Below, one piece after another: positions 22,314-36,600 of a DNA stretch of 64,000 nt. Each line of letters opens with the position of its first letter. The stretch's first letter is position 1. Both the position numbers and the translations under genes were made by a program. The DNA comes from Corydoras sp. C115 (taxonomy: Eukaryota > Chordata > Actinopteri > Siluriformes > Callichthyidae): contig JAFMOC010000007.1 in assembly GCA_019802505.1 (NCBI GenBank), forward strand, positions 4,796,001 to 4,860,000. The letters are read 5' to 3'. A model generated the notes under the pieces. That model was given only the letters and a program-made list of their open reading frames with translations, made no database searches and was not told the origin of the DNA.

Positions 22314-23785
22314 TGCAAAATTATTTTCACCCTTTGCAAAATTATTTATATTATATTTATACTTTTGATCCAGTACAAATCTAAAAAGTATTTAGCCCCC
22401 CCACCCCCTATATCAATACTTTGTAGAGCCACCTTGAGAGTGTTTGGGGTATATCTCTTCCACCTTTGCACAACTAGAGACAAATATTTGTCCATTCTTC
22501 TTTGCAAAATAGCTCAAGCTCAGCCAGGTTGGATGGAGAGCCCTTGTGAACAGCAAAAATTGTGTCTTGCCACAGATGCTCAATTGGATTTAGGTCAGGA
22601 CTTGGGCTGGGCCATTCTGACACATTACATTTAGTCATTTAGCAGACGCTTTTATCCAAAGCGACTTACAAATGAGAACACCACAAGTCAGAAGCCATGG
22701 AGAAAACCAACTATACTGTAAATTCATCAAACCTGATTGTTATTTGAAGCTGCGCCCCCACCCCCCCACCCCCCCTTTTTTTTTTTTTTTTTTATTATTT
22801 TTTTTTTTTACAACAGGTATTTGTTAAAGAGATGCGTCTTAAGTAGTTTCTTAAAACTGTTTAGTGATTCTGACACATGAATATTCCTTGATTTAATCCA
22901 TTCCACTGTAGCTCTGGCTGTATGTTTAGGATCATTGTCTTGCTGGAAGGTCAATCTCCTTCCCAGTTTCAACTCTTTTGCCGCCCTCAACATGTTGATA
23001 GTGATGAGCAGAGTTACTTTTCCACCATACATAGCGCTTTGCATTTAGGTCAAAAAGTTCAATTTGCTCTCATCTGACTCTGCGCCTTTTTTCTACATGT
23101 TTGCTGTGTCCCCTATATGGCTTGTGGCAAACTGCAAATGACACTTTTTATGTCATTATTTCAGCAATGGTTTTCTTAATGCCACTCTTTCATAAAGATC
23201 AGATTTGTGCAGTGTAGTAGTTGTCTTGGGAACAGATTTTCCCACCCGAGCTGTTGATTTCAGCAGCTCTACCACAATGACCATGGGCATTTTGGCTGTA
23301 GAATATACTTTTTCATTGTTTGAACGATGGATTAAACAGTGCTTATTGGAATGCTCAAAGCTTGTATATGTTTTATAACTTAATCCTGCTTTAAACTCCT
23401 AAACAACTTAATCTCTGACTTGCATGTTGAGTATCTTGGTCTTCACAATGCTTTTGTTCACTAGTGTTCTCGGACAAACCACTGATTCCATCACAGAACA
23501 GGTGTATTTGAACTGAGACTAAATTACATACAACTGGACATTAGCTAATTAACGGATTAAGGCAACTGATTACACTGGATTTATTTAGGTAATCAGAGTA
23601 AATGGGACTGAATACATTTGCACATCACACTTTGCAGAATTTTTTTGTTCCACTGCACAACCATGTGCTACTTTGTGTTGGTCTATCATTTAAAATATTA
23701 ATAAAACACATTTAAGTTTGTGGTTGTAAGGGGACAAATGTGAAAAGGTTCAAATGGTATGAATAATTGCAATGTAAGGCAAACT
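22314..23785 (-). pseudogene. Tc1-like transposon relic, interrupted
   Basis: Minus-strand transposase traces include GRRLTFQQDNDPKHTARA and EWIKSRNIHV (second catalytic Asp region, about 22880-22990) and a decayed SPDLNPIEHLW-like block (about 22565-22615, third catalytic position). The ends start with gcttgcaaaattattttcacc (left) and the inverted ggttcaaatggtatgaataatt (right), typical Tc1 inverted repeats. Stops, frameshifts and the insertion at 22626-22866 inactivate it. Confidence 0.8.
22626..22866 (-). repeat. SINE-like retroposon inserted in the Tc1 relic
   Basis: Flanks attctgacacat at 22614-22625 and 22867-22878 are perfect duplications. Read on the minus strand the insert ends with the widespread fish tail tttggataaaagcgtctgc. 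A C-rich and T-rich low-complexity run (22755-22812) lies inside. The minus frame around 22810-22870 is therefore not part of the transposase. Confidence 0.8.
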
Positions 23786-23819
23786 ACTGTATTTGTCACT
23801 ATTTGTAGCAATAAAAATA

Positions 23820-24765
23820 TAAATAGTGAGATGTAGCATTCATTTGTGTTCAACCCATCTATTCTCTGATGCCCTTAAAATCCAGGATGACAAAATGTTG
23901 AAAAATTAATATCAGACAAGTGTTCCATTCTCTGCAAATACAGCTGCAAGTATTTTGAGATATGCCCCTATTAGCTTTTTACATCAAGGAGACTGAAATG
24001 TTTGCCAATTCTTCTTTGCAAACTAGCTCAAGCTCAGACACTTTTTATGATTGTTGCAACAATATTCTTAATGGGATTTAGGTCTGGAATTTGACTGGAC
24101 CATTTTATTGTAGCTCTGGCTGCAAGTTTAGGGTCATTCTCCTGCTGGAAAGTTAAACTTCAACCCAGTGTTATGCCTTTTGCGGACTAGAATAGGTTTT
24201 CCTCCAGCTTTACCCTGTATTTCACTCCAACCATCTTCCAATCAACTCTCTGCTAAAGGAAAGCAGCTAAGCAGTCACTCCGTTTCATGGTGTGTTTCAT
24301 GTCAATTTTGGTGAAATGCTACGTCTTGCTGGTTTACACTTACTCCATTTTTGCCATAATCCTTCTGCTTTTAGACCACACAATTTGAGATGTTTTACAC
24401 TTTTTCCTGACATGTCTTTTGCTTGATGTTGCTTGATTTCTAATAAGCCTTTGGGGCTTTTACAGAACAGCTGTTTAACTAAGAATAAATAGCACACAGG
24501 TGACAATTCACTAATTAGGTGACCTCAGTTGGTCACACTGGAATTTATTCAGGGGAATCAGTGTGCAATATACAAATGAATTCCTATTTAGATTTTTATT
24601 TCTTAAAAATGTTGAAAACAATTTATATTTATTTTCATTTTACTATTATGTGCTATTTTGTGTCAGTCTATCATATTAAATTTACAGACTCAATTAAATA
24701 GACTGTTTGTTAGTGAAATTTTAAACAAATGAAAAAGTATGAATGCTTTATTAAGGCAATGTATA
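23820..24765 (-). pseudogene. second Tc1-like relic, highly decayed
   Basis: Same order of words as the neighbour on the minus strand: caattcttctttgcaaactagc, gggatttaggtctggaattt and gtttagggtcattctcctgc, the last matching the reversed codons of the catalytic NDPKH region. The right side ends ...gtatgaatgctttattaagg. No usable frame remains. Confidence 0.65.
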
Positions 24766-25763
24766 AAGCTTAAGTGAGCCTTTGAAAGTGTTTTGAAATA
24801 CATGAATTACACAGTTATAAATGATACCGTTACACACTAGTTTGGCAAGTCATATATGTGAGTGTATATTTGTATTTAATGTGTACAATTAAGATAATAC
24901 AGAAAATTTCAGGTTAAATTAACTAAAACATTCAATAATGTACAGACAAATACTATGTCTGCTAAGTGAGGTCAGATCTGCTCCATCAACAACATAGGAT
25001 TGAAAAAAGTACAAGTGCAATGAAGTGCTGACTCAGGTGACAGCCCTATTCCTTAAATAAACATAATTACATAAAGGCGGGGCAGGTTTTAGACAGTGTA
25101 GTCTGTGATTGAACTAATCCAGCTATCATTGACTTTCACAGTAACCTGTTACAGCCACACTAGCTACAATATAAGAAACACTTACATGTATGCAAACTAC
25201 AAAAAATGCAAAACCAGCATTTGCCAGCTTAAATCAAATGTCAATTTAACACTATGCACTATGCAATGCAACATTGTGCACTTTACTACAAAGCAAGTAC
25301 ATAACATTCCAACAGGTCAAATATGAAAGTTTACCTACCTAAACATAACAAATACAAAACACCTACAAATAAAACAGTGCACTGAGTCTAAGTAAATAGT
25401 CTCTGTTTGATTTGAAGACTGTGAGGAAATGAATATTAGACAAAGCAATACATTCTTAAAGGCACCACAAGTCTTTAACACAAATGTTTCATCCTGCATC
25501 ATTGGCATGATGGGATTGAGACATTTGCAGTATGTTAGAAGTGTTATGAGATTTACAGGCATTACCATTTTAGTCATACACTTTAAATGTGCCAAAACAG
25601 CTAAAACCTACAATTCTTGGCTATTGTGCTTTGTGAGGTTACCACAAAGATGTGCAACAAAAAACAAGTAACAATCATCTCAATATAACCCTTAACACAG
25701 TGCTTCAGCATATAGTGATGCACATGTGGCTAAACAAGGGACTATCCAGACAATTAAACTCAC
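24766..25763. other. intron, no element recognised
   Basis: AT-rich intron directly 3' of the VRKHVNN exon. The open frames at 25105-25326, 25335-25595 and 25429-25671 are without recognisable features. Confidence 0.5.
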
Positions 25764-25853
25764 CAATGTGTCACCAGACAGAACCTCCAGTAATGAGATC
25801 AGGTTATGTCCATCTCTCAAATCCTCATACAGGTTGTTCACGTGTTTTCGTAC
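25764..25853 (-). CDS. dst: dystonin exon: first half of CH1
   Basis: This 90-bp exon, phase 0 at both ends, encodes VRKHVNNLYEDLRDGHNLI and SLLEVLSGDTL. LYEDLRDGHNLISLLEVLSG is the strongest family signature of spectraplakin CH1 domains. The residue after HVN is Asn where I recall Asp in mammalian dystonin, a mild substitution. The acceptor is tttttag and the donor gtgagt. The exon is intact, and the AT-rich intron beyond its 3' end contains two Tc1 relics. Confidence 0.95.
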
Positions 25854-26169
25854 CTAAAAAAAGAAAAAAACTGATTACCGATTTGAAAAATCTGAATGTA
25901 ATTTAAACTCATATTCATTCAACTCAGTACATATATTTTTGTGTTTAATTATATGTAATATAATAAGGATTAATGACGTCAACTAAATTTAATAATAAAA
26001 TATTTATATTGCATTTTGATGTACTCATTACACTGTTGACAAATTTTTGACAATCATTGAATGTGGACAAACCAGCTTCTATTTTAGGCTTGATCACACC
26101 ATCCTTGCAAAGTGATAGTTTAATGAAAAGGAACTCTAAATTTAAAGAGACAGTCAGTATGTAATTTGT

Positions 26170-28135
<1,966 letters not shown>

Positions 28136-29315
28136 TAGGGCTGCAACAACGAATCGATAAAATCTATAAAAATCGATTATCCAAAGTATCGATAATGAAT
28201 TTCCATTATCCATTCATTGGGTCGTGTGATTTCCGCGTTACTCGCGATGTCGTAACCGCTTACGTCACCTGCAGCGCTTCAATAACGCTGGAAAAAATAG
28301 CGGGTTGAACAGAACAAGGCGGAATCTGCAAAACAAGTTGATAAATCGTACAAATGAAACACAGCCAACGCTGAAAAAAGCTTCCGTTTAAATCCAAACT
28401 GCGGGAGCTTCACCTTCACACAAATAAAGAACGTGGAACATGCAGCTCTGCAAAGATGAACGCAGCACCACGGTGATGATACACCTATTGAAACTAAACA
28501 TGCTGGAGCCACCGATGAGGAGGAAGCTGAACAGCAGATAAATCACTCCAACATCCCGAGGTTCTTTAGTTCTGAAGTAAATTAATGTAACACTATCAGA
28601 CCGGCAGAGCAGCTTCATGCTGTATTTGGTTGTTAACTGGATAATAACAGCGATAGAGAACGTGTCTTAACGTCCGTTATACGAATATGTCCGTATTTCC
28701 CGGGACATGTCCGTATGTCACATCCTATCCCGGGCGTCCCAGTTTATTTATTTATTTTACACGGCATAAAAGTACGCGCCGAAGCAAAGTGTGTGTTTAC
28801 AAAAGAGTCCGCCTCCCCCCCGCTTTCAAACCGCGTCGAGGCAAACGGGAAGCCTTGTGCACAGTGTGCAAAGCAGCCACATGTCCCGGTGTCGAATTGA
28901 CATTTCACACAAGAGGTATTTTTTTTGTTAACTGGCTAATTTGTTAATAAATTTTTTTCAATAACTGATAGTTTTAGTTCATTTGTTAATTTTTTTCCAA
29001 TAGGCTACAGACAATATTGGTTCATTACTGAGAGCAACTGAGATGTGTTATTTGGAGTTGACTTTTGTTAAGTGAGGGATGTTTAGATGATACATTATTT
29101 ATTTCATTGTACTTTTCATTAAAATTACTATAACACTATACTATAGAATAATTTTACTGAAAAACATCCATCTTTGGATAAAAGCGTCTGCTAAATGATT
29201 AAATGTAAATGTAAAGACATGGAATTTTTTTTTTTATTTATCCAATTCATTGATTAAATGAAAAAATAATAGACCGATTAATCGATTATCAAAATAATCG
29301 TTAGTTGCAGCCCTA
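28136..29315 (+). mobile_element. non-autonomous hAT transposon with perfect target duplication
   Basis: Termini TAGGGCTGCAACAACGAATCG and the inverted CGTTAGTTGCAGCCCTA are flanked by perfect 8-bp duplications taacaaat (28128-28135 and 29316-29323). Decayed plus-strand coding remains read NCGSFTFTQIKNVEHAAL near 28400 and, further on, KPRRGKREALCTVCKAAT near 28830, which resemble parts of a BED-finger-like region (C-x2-C). The catalytic part is absent. A SINE tail fragment (ggataaaagcgtctgctaaa) sits at 29177-29205. Confidence 0.9.
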
Positions 29316-29825
29316 TAACAAATAATTGAAAAAAATTCAGCCAAGTGTAACGTAGCTAGAGGCTTTTTTCACCATAGAATGGTTTAGATTCACCCAGGGC
29401 CGTTTTTAGGGTTTAGAAACATCAGGGGCTTTAGCCCAGATCCCTTATTACCCCTCTGTCCTCTTTAAAAATGGCCCTTTCATGAGTGTATTTATCCATT
29501 TTTCAAACTGCTGTTAATAACATATAAAATATGTCTGTCAGCAGTGGAATGCACATTCAGTTGTAATAAATGATGGTTTTGGCTGAAAAGTTTTGAATAA
29601 ACGAACCTGAGCTTCGGCGGGAAAGCAAGAATCTGTTTTACAAGTCCGTCGCAGATGAGTCAGTTTTAACAAGGGTTTGATTTGAAATACCGTAACTTTG
29701 CAACAGTTTGCACCTTCTGAAAAATTCTGACGGTGTATGAAAGTTGGGAAGCTGCTTTTTACAGGCAACATACAGTTATTACAGTAACTTTACTCCCGAT
29801 ACTGGCGGAAAATATCTGTTTCCCT

Positions 29826-29857
29826 CACACACACAGACACACACGTGTGTGTGTACG
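29826..29857. repeat. CA/GT palindromic microsatellite
   Basis: cacacacacagacacacacg turns into gtgtgtgtgta, a short inverted repeat centred on acgt near 29846. Confidence 0.8.
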
Positions 29858-29907
29858 GTCCCGTTCCTTCAAGTAAATAATGCTAATAAAGTGAACATTT
29901 AGTTTTT

Positions 29908-32620
29908 ATCCATCCATTCTATCCATCCATCCATTATGTTCTGCTTGGGGTTCAAGTCGCAGGGGCAGCAACTGAAGTAGGGACACCCAGACCTCCCTCG
30001 CCCCAGCCACATCCACCAGCTCAACTGGGGGAACCCCGAGACCAGCTGAGAGATATAATCCCTCTAGCGTGTCCTGGGTCTTCCCCGGGGTCTCCTCCCA
30101 GCAGGACTTGCCAGAAACACCTTCTGAGGAAGGCACCCAGGAGGCATCCTTACTAGATGCCCGAACCACCTCAACTGGCTCCTTTCGAAGCGGAGGAGTA
30201 GCGGCTCTACTCCAAGTACCAGATGACTGAGCTTCTCACCCTATCTCTAAGGGAGAGCCCAGCCACCCTGCAGAGAAAACCCATTTCGGCCGTTTGTAAT
30301 CGCGATCTCGTTCTCTCGGTCATTACCCAAAGCTCATGACAATAGGTGAGTGTCGGAACGTAGATTGACTGGTAAATCGAGAGCCTTGCCTTATGGCTTA
30401 GCTCCTTTTTCACCACAACAGACGGTATAGGGTCTGATCACTGCTGACCCCACGCCGATCCGTCTTTCAATCTCACATTACCATCACTCCATCTTACCAT
30501 CACTCATGAACAAGACCCCGAGATACTTAAACTCCTCCACTTGACGCAAGATCTGATCCCTGACCCAGAGAGGACTCTCTACCCTGTTCTGACTAAGAAC
30601 CATTGTCTCAGAGGTGCTGCTTTTCATCCCAGCCGCTTCACACTCGGCTGCAAACCGATCCAGTAAGAACTGAAGCTCGCAGCCTGCAAACAGTAGCGAC
30701 GTGATCCTCAGATCACCAAACCGGACACCCTCCATCCCCTGGCTGCGCCTAGGAATTCTGTCCATATAAATTATGCACAGAACCGGTGATAAAGGACAGC
30801 CCTGACGGAGTCAAACCCTCACTGGAAACAAACACATGTAGACTGGTTGGGCAAATTTCCATGAACCCTCGAGGATCCTGGAGAGAGTGAAGAGCTGGTC
30901 CAGTGTTCCACGACCAGGACGAAAACCACACTGCTCCTCCTGAATCCGAGGTTTGACTATCAGTCGGACTCTCTTCTCCAGTACCCCTGCATAGAATTTG
31001 TGAGGGAGGCTGAGGAGTGTAATTCCCCTGTAGTTGGAACACACCCTCCGATCCCCCTTTTTTAAAAGAGGCACCACCACCCCCGTCTGCCAGTCCAGAG
31101 GCACTGCCCCCGATGACCGTGCAATGTGGAAAAGGCGTGTCAGCCAAGACTGCCCCACAACATCCAGAGCTTTGAGGAACTCCGGGCGGCTCTCATCCAC
31201 CCCTGAAGCCCTGCCACCAAGGAGCTCTCTGACTACCTTAGCGACTTCAGCCACAGTGATGGACAAGCCTCCTCCCAGGTCCTCTGACTCTGCCTCCTCT
31301 CCGGAGGGCATATTGGTGGGATTGAAAAGGTCCTTGAAGTATTCTTTCCACCGCCTAATGACGTCCCCAGTCGAAGTCAACAGTGCACCACCTCCACTAT
31401 ATAGTGTAGTGGCACACTGCTTTCCCCTCCTGAGTCGCCTGATTTGCCAGAATCTTCTTGTAGCCGACCGAAATCACTTTTCAAGGCCTCACCGAACTCC
31501 TCCCACGCCCAGGTTTTTGCCTCCGCAACGCACAAATCCGTAAATCACCTGGCCTGTTGGTACCGGTCAGCTGCTTCTGGAGTCCCACGGGTCAACCATG
31601 CCTGATACAACTCCTTCTTCAGCTTGATGGCAAACCTTACATGGGGTGACCACCACCATGTTCGAGGGTTACCGGCACGACAGTCACCAACAACCTTGCG
31701 ACCACAGCTCCTGTCCGCCGCCTCAACAATCGAGGAACGGAACATGGCCCATTCAGACTCAATGTCCCCCCACCTCCCCTGGAATGTGGTTGAAGCTCTG
31801 ACGGAGGTGAGAGTTGAACATCCGTCTGACGGATTATTCTGCCAGACGTTCCCAGCAAACCCTCACTATACATTTAGGTCTGTCTGGTCTGATCGGCATC
31901 TTCCCCCGCCACCTGATCCAACTCACCACCAGGTGGTGATCAGTTGGCAGCTCAGCTCCTCTCTTCACCCAAGTGTCCAAGACACATGGCCGCAAGTCCA
32001 ATGACAACTACAAAGTCGATCATTGAACTGCGGCCTAGGGCATCCTGGCACCAAGTGACGAACGTGGTGTTTGTGACGGACAGACCGTGATTTGCACAGA
32101 AGTCCTACAACTGAACACCGCTTGACAACAGTCAGACAACAGTCAGAACCCGTTCCCCAACCCGAAGGCGTAGGGAAGCTACCCTCTCGCCCACTGTAGA
32201 AAACCCCAACATGCACGCGTCAAGCCGGGGGGCTACGAGAAAGCCCACACCTGCCCGATGCCTCTTGCCATGGGCAACTCCAGAAAAGAACAGAGTCCAG
32301 CACCTCTCAAGGAGATTAGACCTAAAACACGAGCTGTGCGTTGAGGGGAGCCCGACTATATCTAGCTGATATCTCTCAACCTCCCGCACCAGCTCAGGCT
32401 CCTTCCCCGCCAGTGAAGTGACGTTCCAAGTTCCTAAAGCCAATTTCAGCAACCGAGGATCGCGGTGCCCAGGACCATGCCTCCGCCCACTGCCTGATGC
32501 ACACTGCACCGAACCCCTATTACTACCCCCCCACAGGTGGTGAGCCCAATTGAGAGGGAACCCATGTAGCTCCATCGGGCTGGGACCGTCCGGGCACCAC
32601 AGGCACTGAGATACCAGATG
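29908..32620 (-). pseudogene. non-LTR retrotransposon (LINE, probably RTE-like), defective
   Basis: On the minus strand the order is: an endonuclease-like N-terminus (LALGTWNVTSLAGKEPELV, then GVAHGKRHRAGVGFLVAPR, 32450-32150), a middle region with frameshifts, a reverse-transcriptase part (31380-30830: RRWKEYFKDLFNPTN, SNYRGITLLSLPHKFY, QEEQCGFRPGRGTLDQLF), then MDRIPRRSQGMEGVRFGDLRI, ECEAAGM, VEEFKYLGVLF and LSIYQSIYVPTLTYCHELW down to about 29960, and a (ATGGATGG)n-like tail at 29908-29935. The segment holding the first catalytic aspartate is deleted near 30830, and the sequence normally carrying the second catalytic motif is lost near 30690. Many stops and shifts make it non-functional. 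Clade assignment is from memory. Confidence 0.85.
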
Positions 32621-33057
32621 TTTACAGAGTAAAATTTTATTTTTATCTTTATTTTTATCTTTATTCTTCTATTTTCTTATCCTTTACAAATTAACAATTA
32701 AACTTTCTGTGGAGAGGTCAGGTAAGAATTTCACTGCTGGCTGTAACATGTATATCTACGCATGTGACGAATATACCTGATTCTGATTCCTTCAAAATCC
32801 ATTAAAATTAAATGCAAGTAAATCTTCACAAAAAGCAGAAAGAGGTGCTACTGAGAACTATTTATTGCTTAAAGTTTTGAAACTTCCAATATTGTTGCCC
32901 AATTTGCACAAATTGAATGGTTTGAGTATGTGCTGCTTAATCGCCTAACAAAAAGCTACTAGTCATCCAGAAATATATTTGTCAGCGCAGCTTAGTTTTT
33001 TCCTGTTAAAACATCTTTCTTTCTGCTGTCAAATTTGTAACTTGTATTAAGGCTTAC
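32621..33057. other. intron with a short retroposon tail
   Basis: aagaatttcactgctggctg with taacatgtatat and gacgaatatacctgattctg (about 32727-32788) resembles a LINE 3' end. The remainder is plain AT-rich intron leading to the CH1 exon. Confidence 0.4.
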
Positions 33058-33119
33058 CTTGAGGAGATGTTGGTTGATCCATTTTGTAAATGTCTTTTTC
33101 TGTACTCTGTCCCGTTCAT
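33058..33119 (-). CDS. dst: dystonin exon: start of CH1 (first common exon)
   Basis: This 62-bp exon opens with AT, completing an Asp codon whose G comes from either upstream exon, and reads DERDRVQKKTFTKWINQHLLK. QKKTFTKW-N-HL is the first helix of CH1 and the start of the actin-binding domain. The acceptor is attttgtag and the donor gtaagc. Both upstream first-exon systems (60323 and 57670) end in phase 1 with a G, so both splice here in frame. Confidence 0.95.
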
Positions 33120-33405
33120 CTACAAAATAAGTAAACCCTAGAGTTAGAGCTGAAATTGCATTACTAAAGTTTTTTTTAATGATTTTAAACATTTTTATGA
33201 TATTTTTTTTTAGATAATGTGAATTCAGAAGAAAAATAATGAATATTGCAAAAGTTAATTTAAAAATAATTATTAACAAGCATATAAAATACATTGGAAC
33301 TAAAAAAATTTCAGTAATGTATACCAAAGCTGTGTACCAGAAAAACCAAGATGTATACTCCTATACTCAAAACAGTACAATCAAAATCTTTTATGATTTA
33401 TTAAG

Positions 33406-33408
<3 letters not shown>

Positions 33409-33449
<41 letters not shown>

Positions 33450-33463
33450 ATATATATATATAA
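33409..33463. repeat. (AT)n microsatellite
   Basis: Alternating AT with two ATGT interruptions. Confidence 0.9.
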
Positions 33464-33552
33464 TGTAATGTAATAAATTTATATAAATTATAATCAGTAT
33501 CTGTGATTTAACATTCATTTAATATTTTCTTTCAATAGCTATGTTTAAAATT

Positions 33553-33605
33553 TATATTTAGTCAATTAACAAACATGTTTATCCAAAGCAACTTACAAGT
33601 GAGAG
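33553..33605 (-). repeat. SINE tail fragment (ataaacatgtttg type)
   Basis: tttagtcaattaacaaacat followed by gtttatccaaagcaacttac is a decayed copy of the widespread fish SINE tail that is better kept at 61577-61625. Confidence 0.6.
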
Positions 33606-36600
33606 AACATATGCATCTTTATAATCATTTCCATTGTACGATTGTTCAAGCTAATGTTTGTAAAAAAAAAAAAAAAAAAGGTTGCAAACAAATCTTTATT
33701 AAACAGAAAAGGACTACAGATGCTTAACTCAAAATCATTGCAATATGAGTTATATAGACATATTAAGCTTAAACATTTGTCTTACAACCAGCAAAAAGCG
33801 CATTACAATGCTCATTGCTATCTTACACCCAAACAACAGTCGTTTTTGGCACTTTCTGACTTGCAAATATATCTAATGAATATATCTATCGATGGGTGAG
33901 GTGGTCTCGAAATTATGTGTGTTCAGGTAAATTCCAGTGTGTTGCTATTTTGCCATCGGAAATCACAGGTATACTACTAACCAAAAGCAACCTAGGCAAA
34001 CATCAACAGTCAGGAGTTCATTGCTATCTTGGCAATGAATTGTCAACACAAGTACATACAACTCCGTTTATTATGTACATTTTTGTAGCCCACCCAAAAT
34101 CCCCATTATCTTTTTCCTGTTGTAACAAATTTATAGAAAGCAAACCTGTTTAACAATTGATTTCAAACAGAGTAGCTTTCAAGCACAAGTGCTCATGTGT
34201 GAGGTGTTTATGTGAAAACACACTGGATCTTTACAACATTACAAGCCAAAACTCATAGGTTATGTCTGAGATTAAGCAATGGCTGCACATAAAGTGTTTT
34301 ACATTTTCGATACATCTGCATGAATTTGACGTAAAACATCACCAGACTCAAACAAGGTCTAAAAGTAAATAGAGAACAATAAACTAATTAATGAGATAAA
34401 AAATATTAGAAAAGATCATGTAATTAATAAGAAAAGTAATCCATTATTACATATCTGTAGGTGAAATTTATGTAATTTTTTTTTCTATGTAGATTGACTT
34501 TCCTGTGGAGTTGAGCCTGAGAAAAATCTGCCAACCAAAAATATCCATCCTGTGAGCATTGATGAAGGATTAGATGGTTGTCTCTAGTTTTACAACGTGG
34601 ATCAATTAATATACAGAGAGTGAATACAGGGTTTGAAAACTACTGTGTCTGATAACACTTTTTGTTAAGTTTACTATAGATGTGTCTGCATAACACTTTT
34701 ACAAATATAAATGTAAACTGACAATGTGCACCCAAACTTTTGGATCTGTATTCTCTTCAATATGAGTCACAAGTTTTGCAAAAACCAGTAATTATAGAGA
34801 GCTATATTATAAAAACCATAGAGACTATTACTCCATTACATTATCCAGAGAATTTCATTACGTGACCCAAACCAGTGTTTTTGCTGTTTCCAGCAACCAT
34901 GGTAACAAGGCTTCCACATCCAAGCCTGACACACAGAGCCAGCAGTCTTCCACTTTATTTTAAATCAATATACTGATAGATTTACATGATATCACAGTTA
35001 ATCCAAAGCCTACTTTGTTTAATGTAGTCATGTAATCTCTATTATCAGCAGCAACGGTAATACTAACATCACTTATTCACTGATCAGGCTGAATTATATA
35101 CCAGTGTCTTTTTTACATGCTCTTTGACATCAGGATTAGGCATTAAAGTATTAAAAACACTATGTAAATTTAGATTTATAAATTTAGCAAAGAAGGAGTA
35201 AAAGATAAATTAATAACATCTACTAACCAATACAACACATGAGCATCACCAGGTGAGCCTTGAGCTCCCTGTCGTCCTTCTTAAGTCTTAACATCATGCC
35301 AGGCAGCTTATGTGCCCTCAGAACTCCCTGCATGTCTCTCAATACTGCTCCAAAGAAAGCATGGGTGCACTCCTACAGCTCCACTTGCTGTGGGAGGGTA
35401 ACTTAAACGTTGGCCTAACTGTCCAAAACCACTACTCCCTCCCTTTCGTTCCATTTAATTTTCTCGTTCTTGAGACATGTCTGACGAGTTCAGTCAGGTT
35501 TTTAAAGTCATGGTTAAGTGGGAGGCTCTAACATGGTGTTTATTCAAGGCTTTTTTTAAACTATGGCTCTATGGGTATATAAGATTGCACATTGAGTGTT
35601 AGCTGCAGCCTGAGCCTAAGGACGAGCGATCATCTGCAATATGTGTTTTACTGAATGGTAATGTACTTGTGTGTTCAATTCTGTTAATGTTTAGTAGGTT
35701 GGTGTAAAATTCAAAGAGAGATAATCACATTCCACACCAATTGAGTTGCTCTGATTTAAAAAACTAACAGACATACACACACACACACACACATGCAATT
35801 AAAGCATTTTTTTTTAGTTGAGACACGTTCTAAACTTAAAATGTCACAAAAATGGTCAACACGGCTTCACACAAAAAACAACAAACTTGTTTAGTTAGTC
35901 CTCTCACATGTTTAAATAAAAAACAGCAGCTGGTTAAGGATATATGGGCTCAGAAATGGGCAAATCAGAGGTGGCTACACTTTTTAAATGTATCTGCATA
36001 CAAAAAAGAATCCACAGAGAAATTATTCTCACAAACAGTAAAATGTTTTCAGAAGTATGTTAATACACCCTGTCAAATATTATTCAACTAGTTTGGATTT
36101 CGGTGGTGAACAGATTGGTGAAAGGGTGGGTCAAAGGGTGGCTAGGGGGCACATGAAATGACTGACAAATTTATACAAAGATAGATGGACCAATCAATCA
36201 GTAAGTATATATTTAAATGAAAGGACAGACAGAGAGAGATAGAGCATATATAGATATATGGCTAGATAGATAGAATTTGAAAGTTTTGTTTTCTATAAAA
36301 AAATAAACATATAGTTATAGAGTTTTAAAGAGTACAGTCTTAAGTACATACATAGTCGAGCTTCCTAGAGCTTATTTTTGTTTTTATACGTCCGTCAATT
36401 CATCAGCATGTGCAAGAAACAACCTACATTAAGAAATAACTTTCAAAAAAACAACAGACTGAAACTGAAAGTACAAAACAAGTACTTGCTGAAAACTGAA
36501 TGCAAATACATGATGTGCAACTCCTGGTCAAGCGAGTAGCATTGTCACAAAAGAAAGGTTCCAGAAAAAAAACAACTTATTTAAGTTTGCATATTCCCAC

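Noticed and set aside
22808..23044. A 78-codon transposase frame as an intact gene piece
   Set aside because: Its last 20 or so residues come from a retroposon inserted in the Tc1 relic, and upstream parts are frameshifted.
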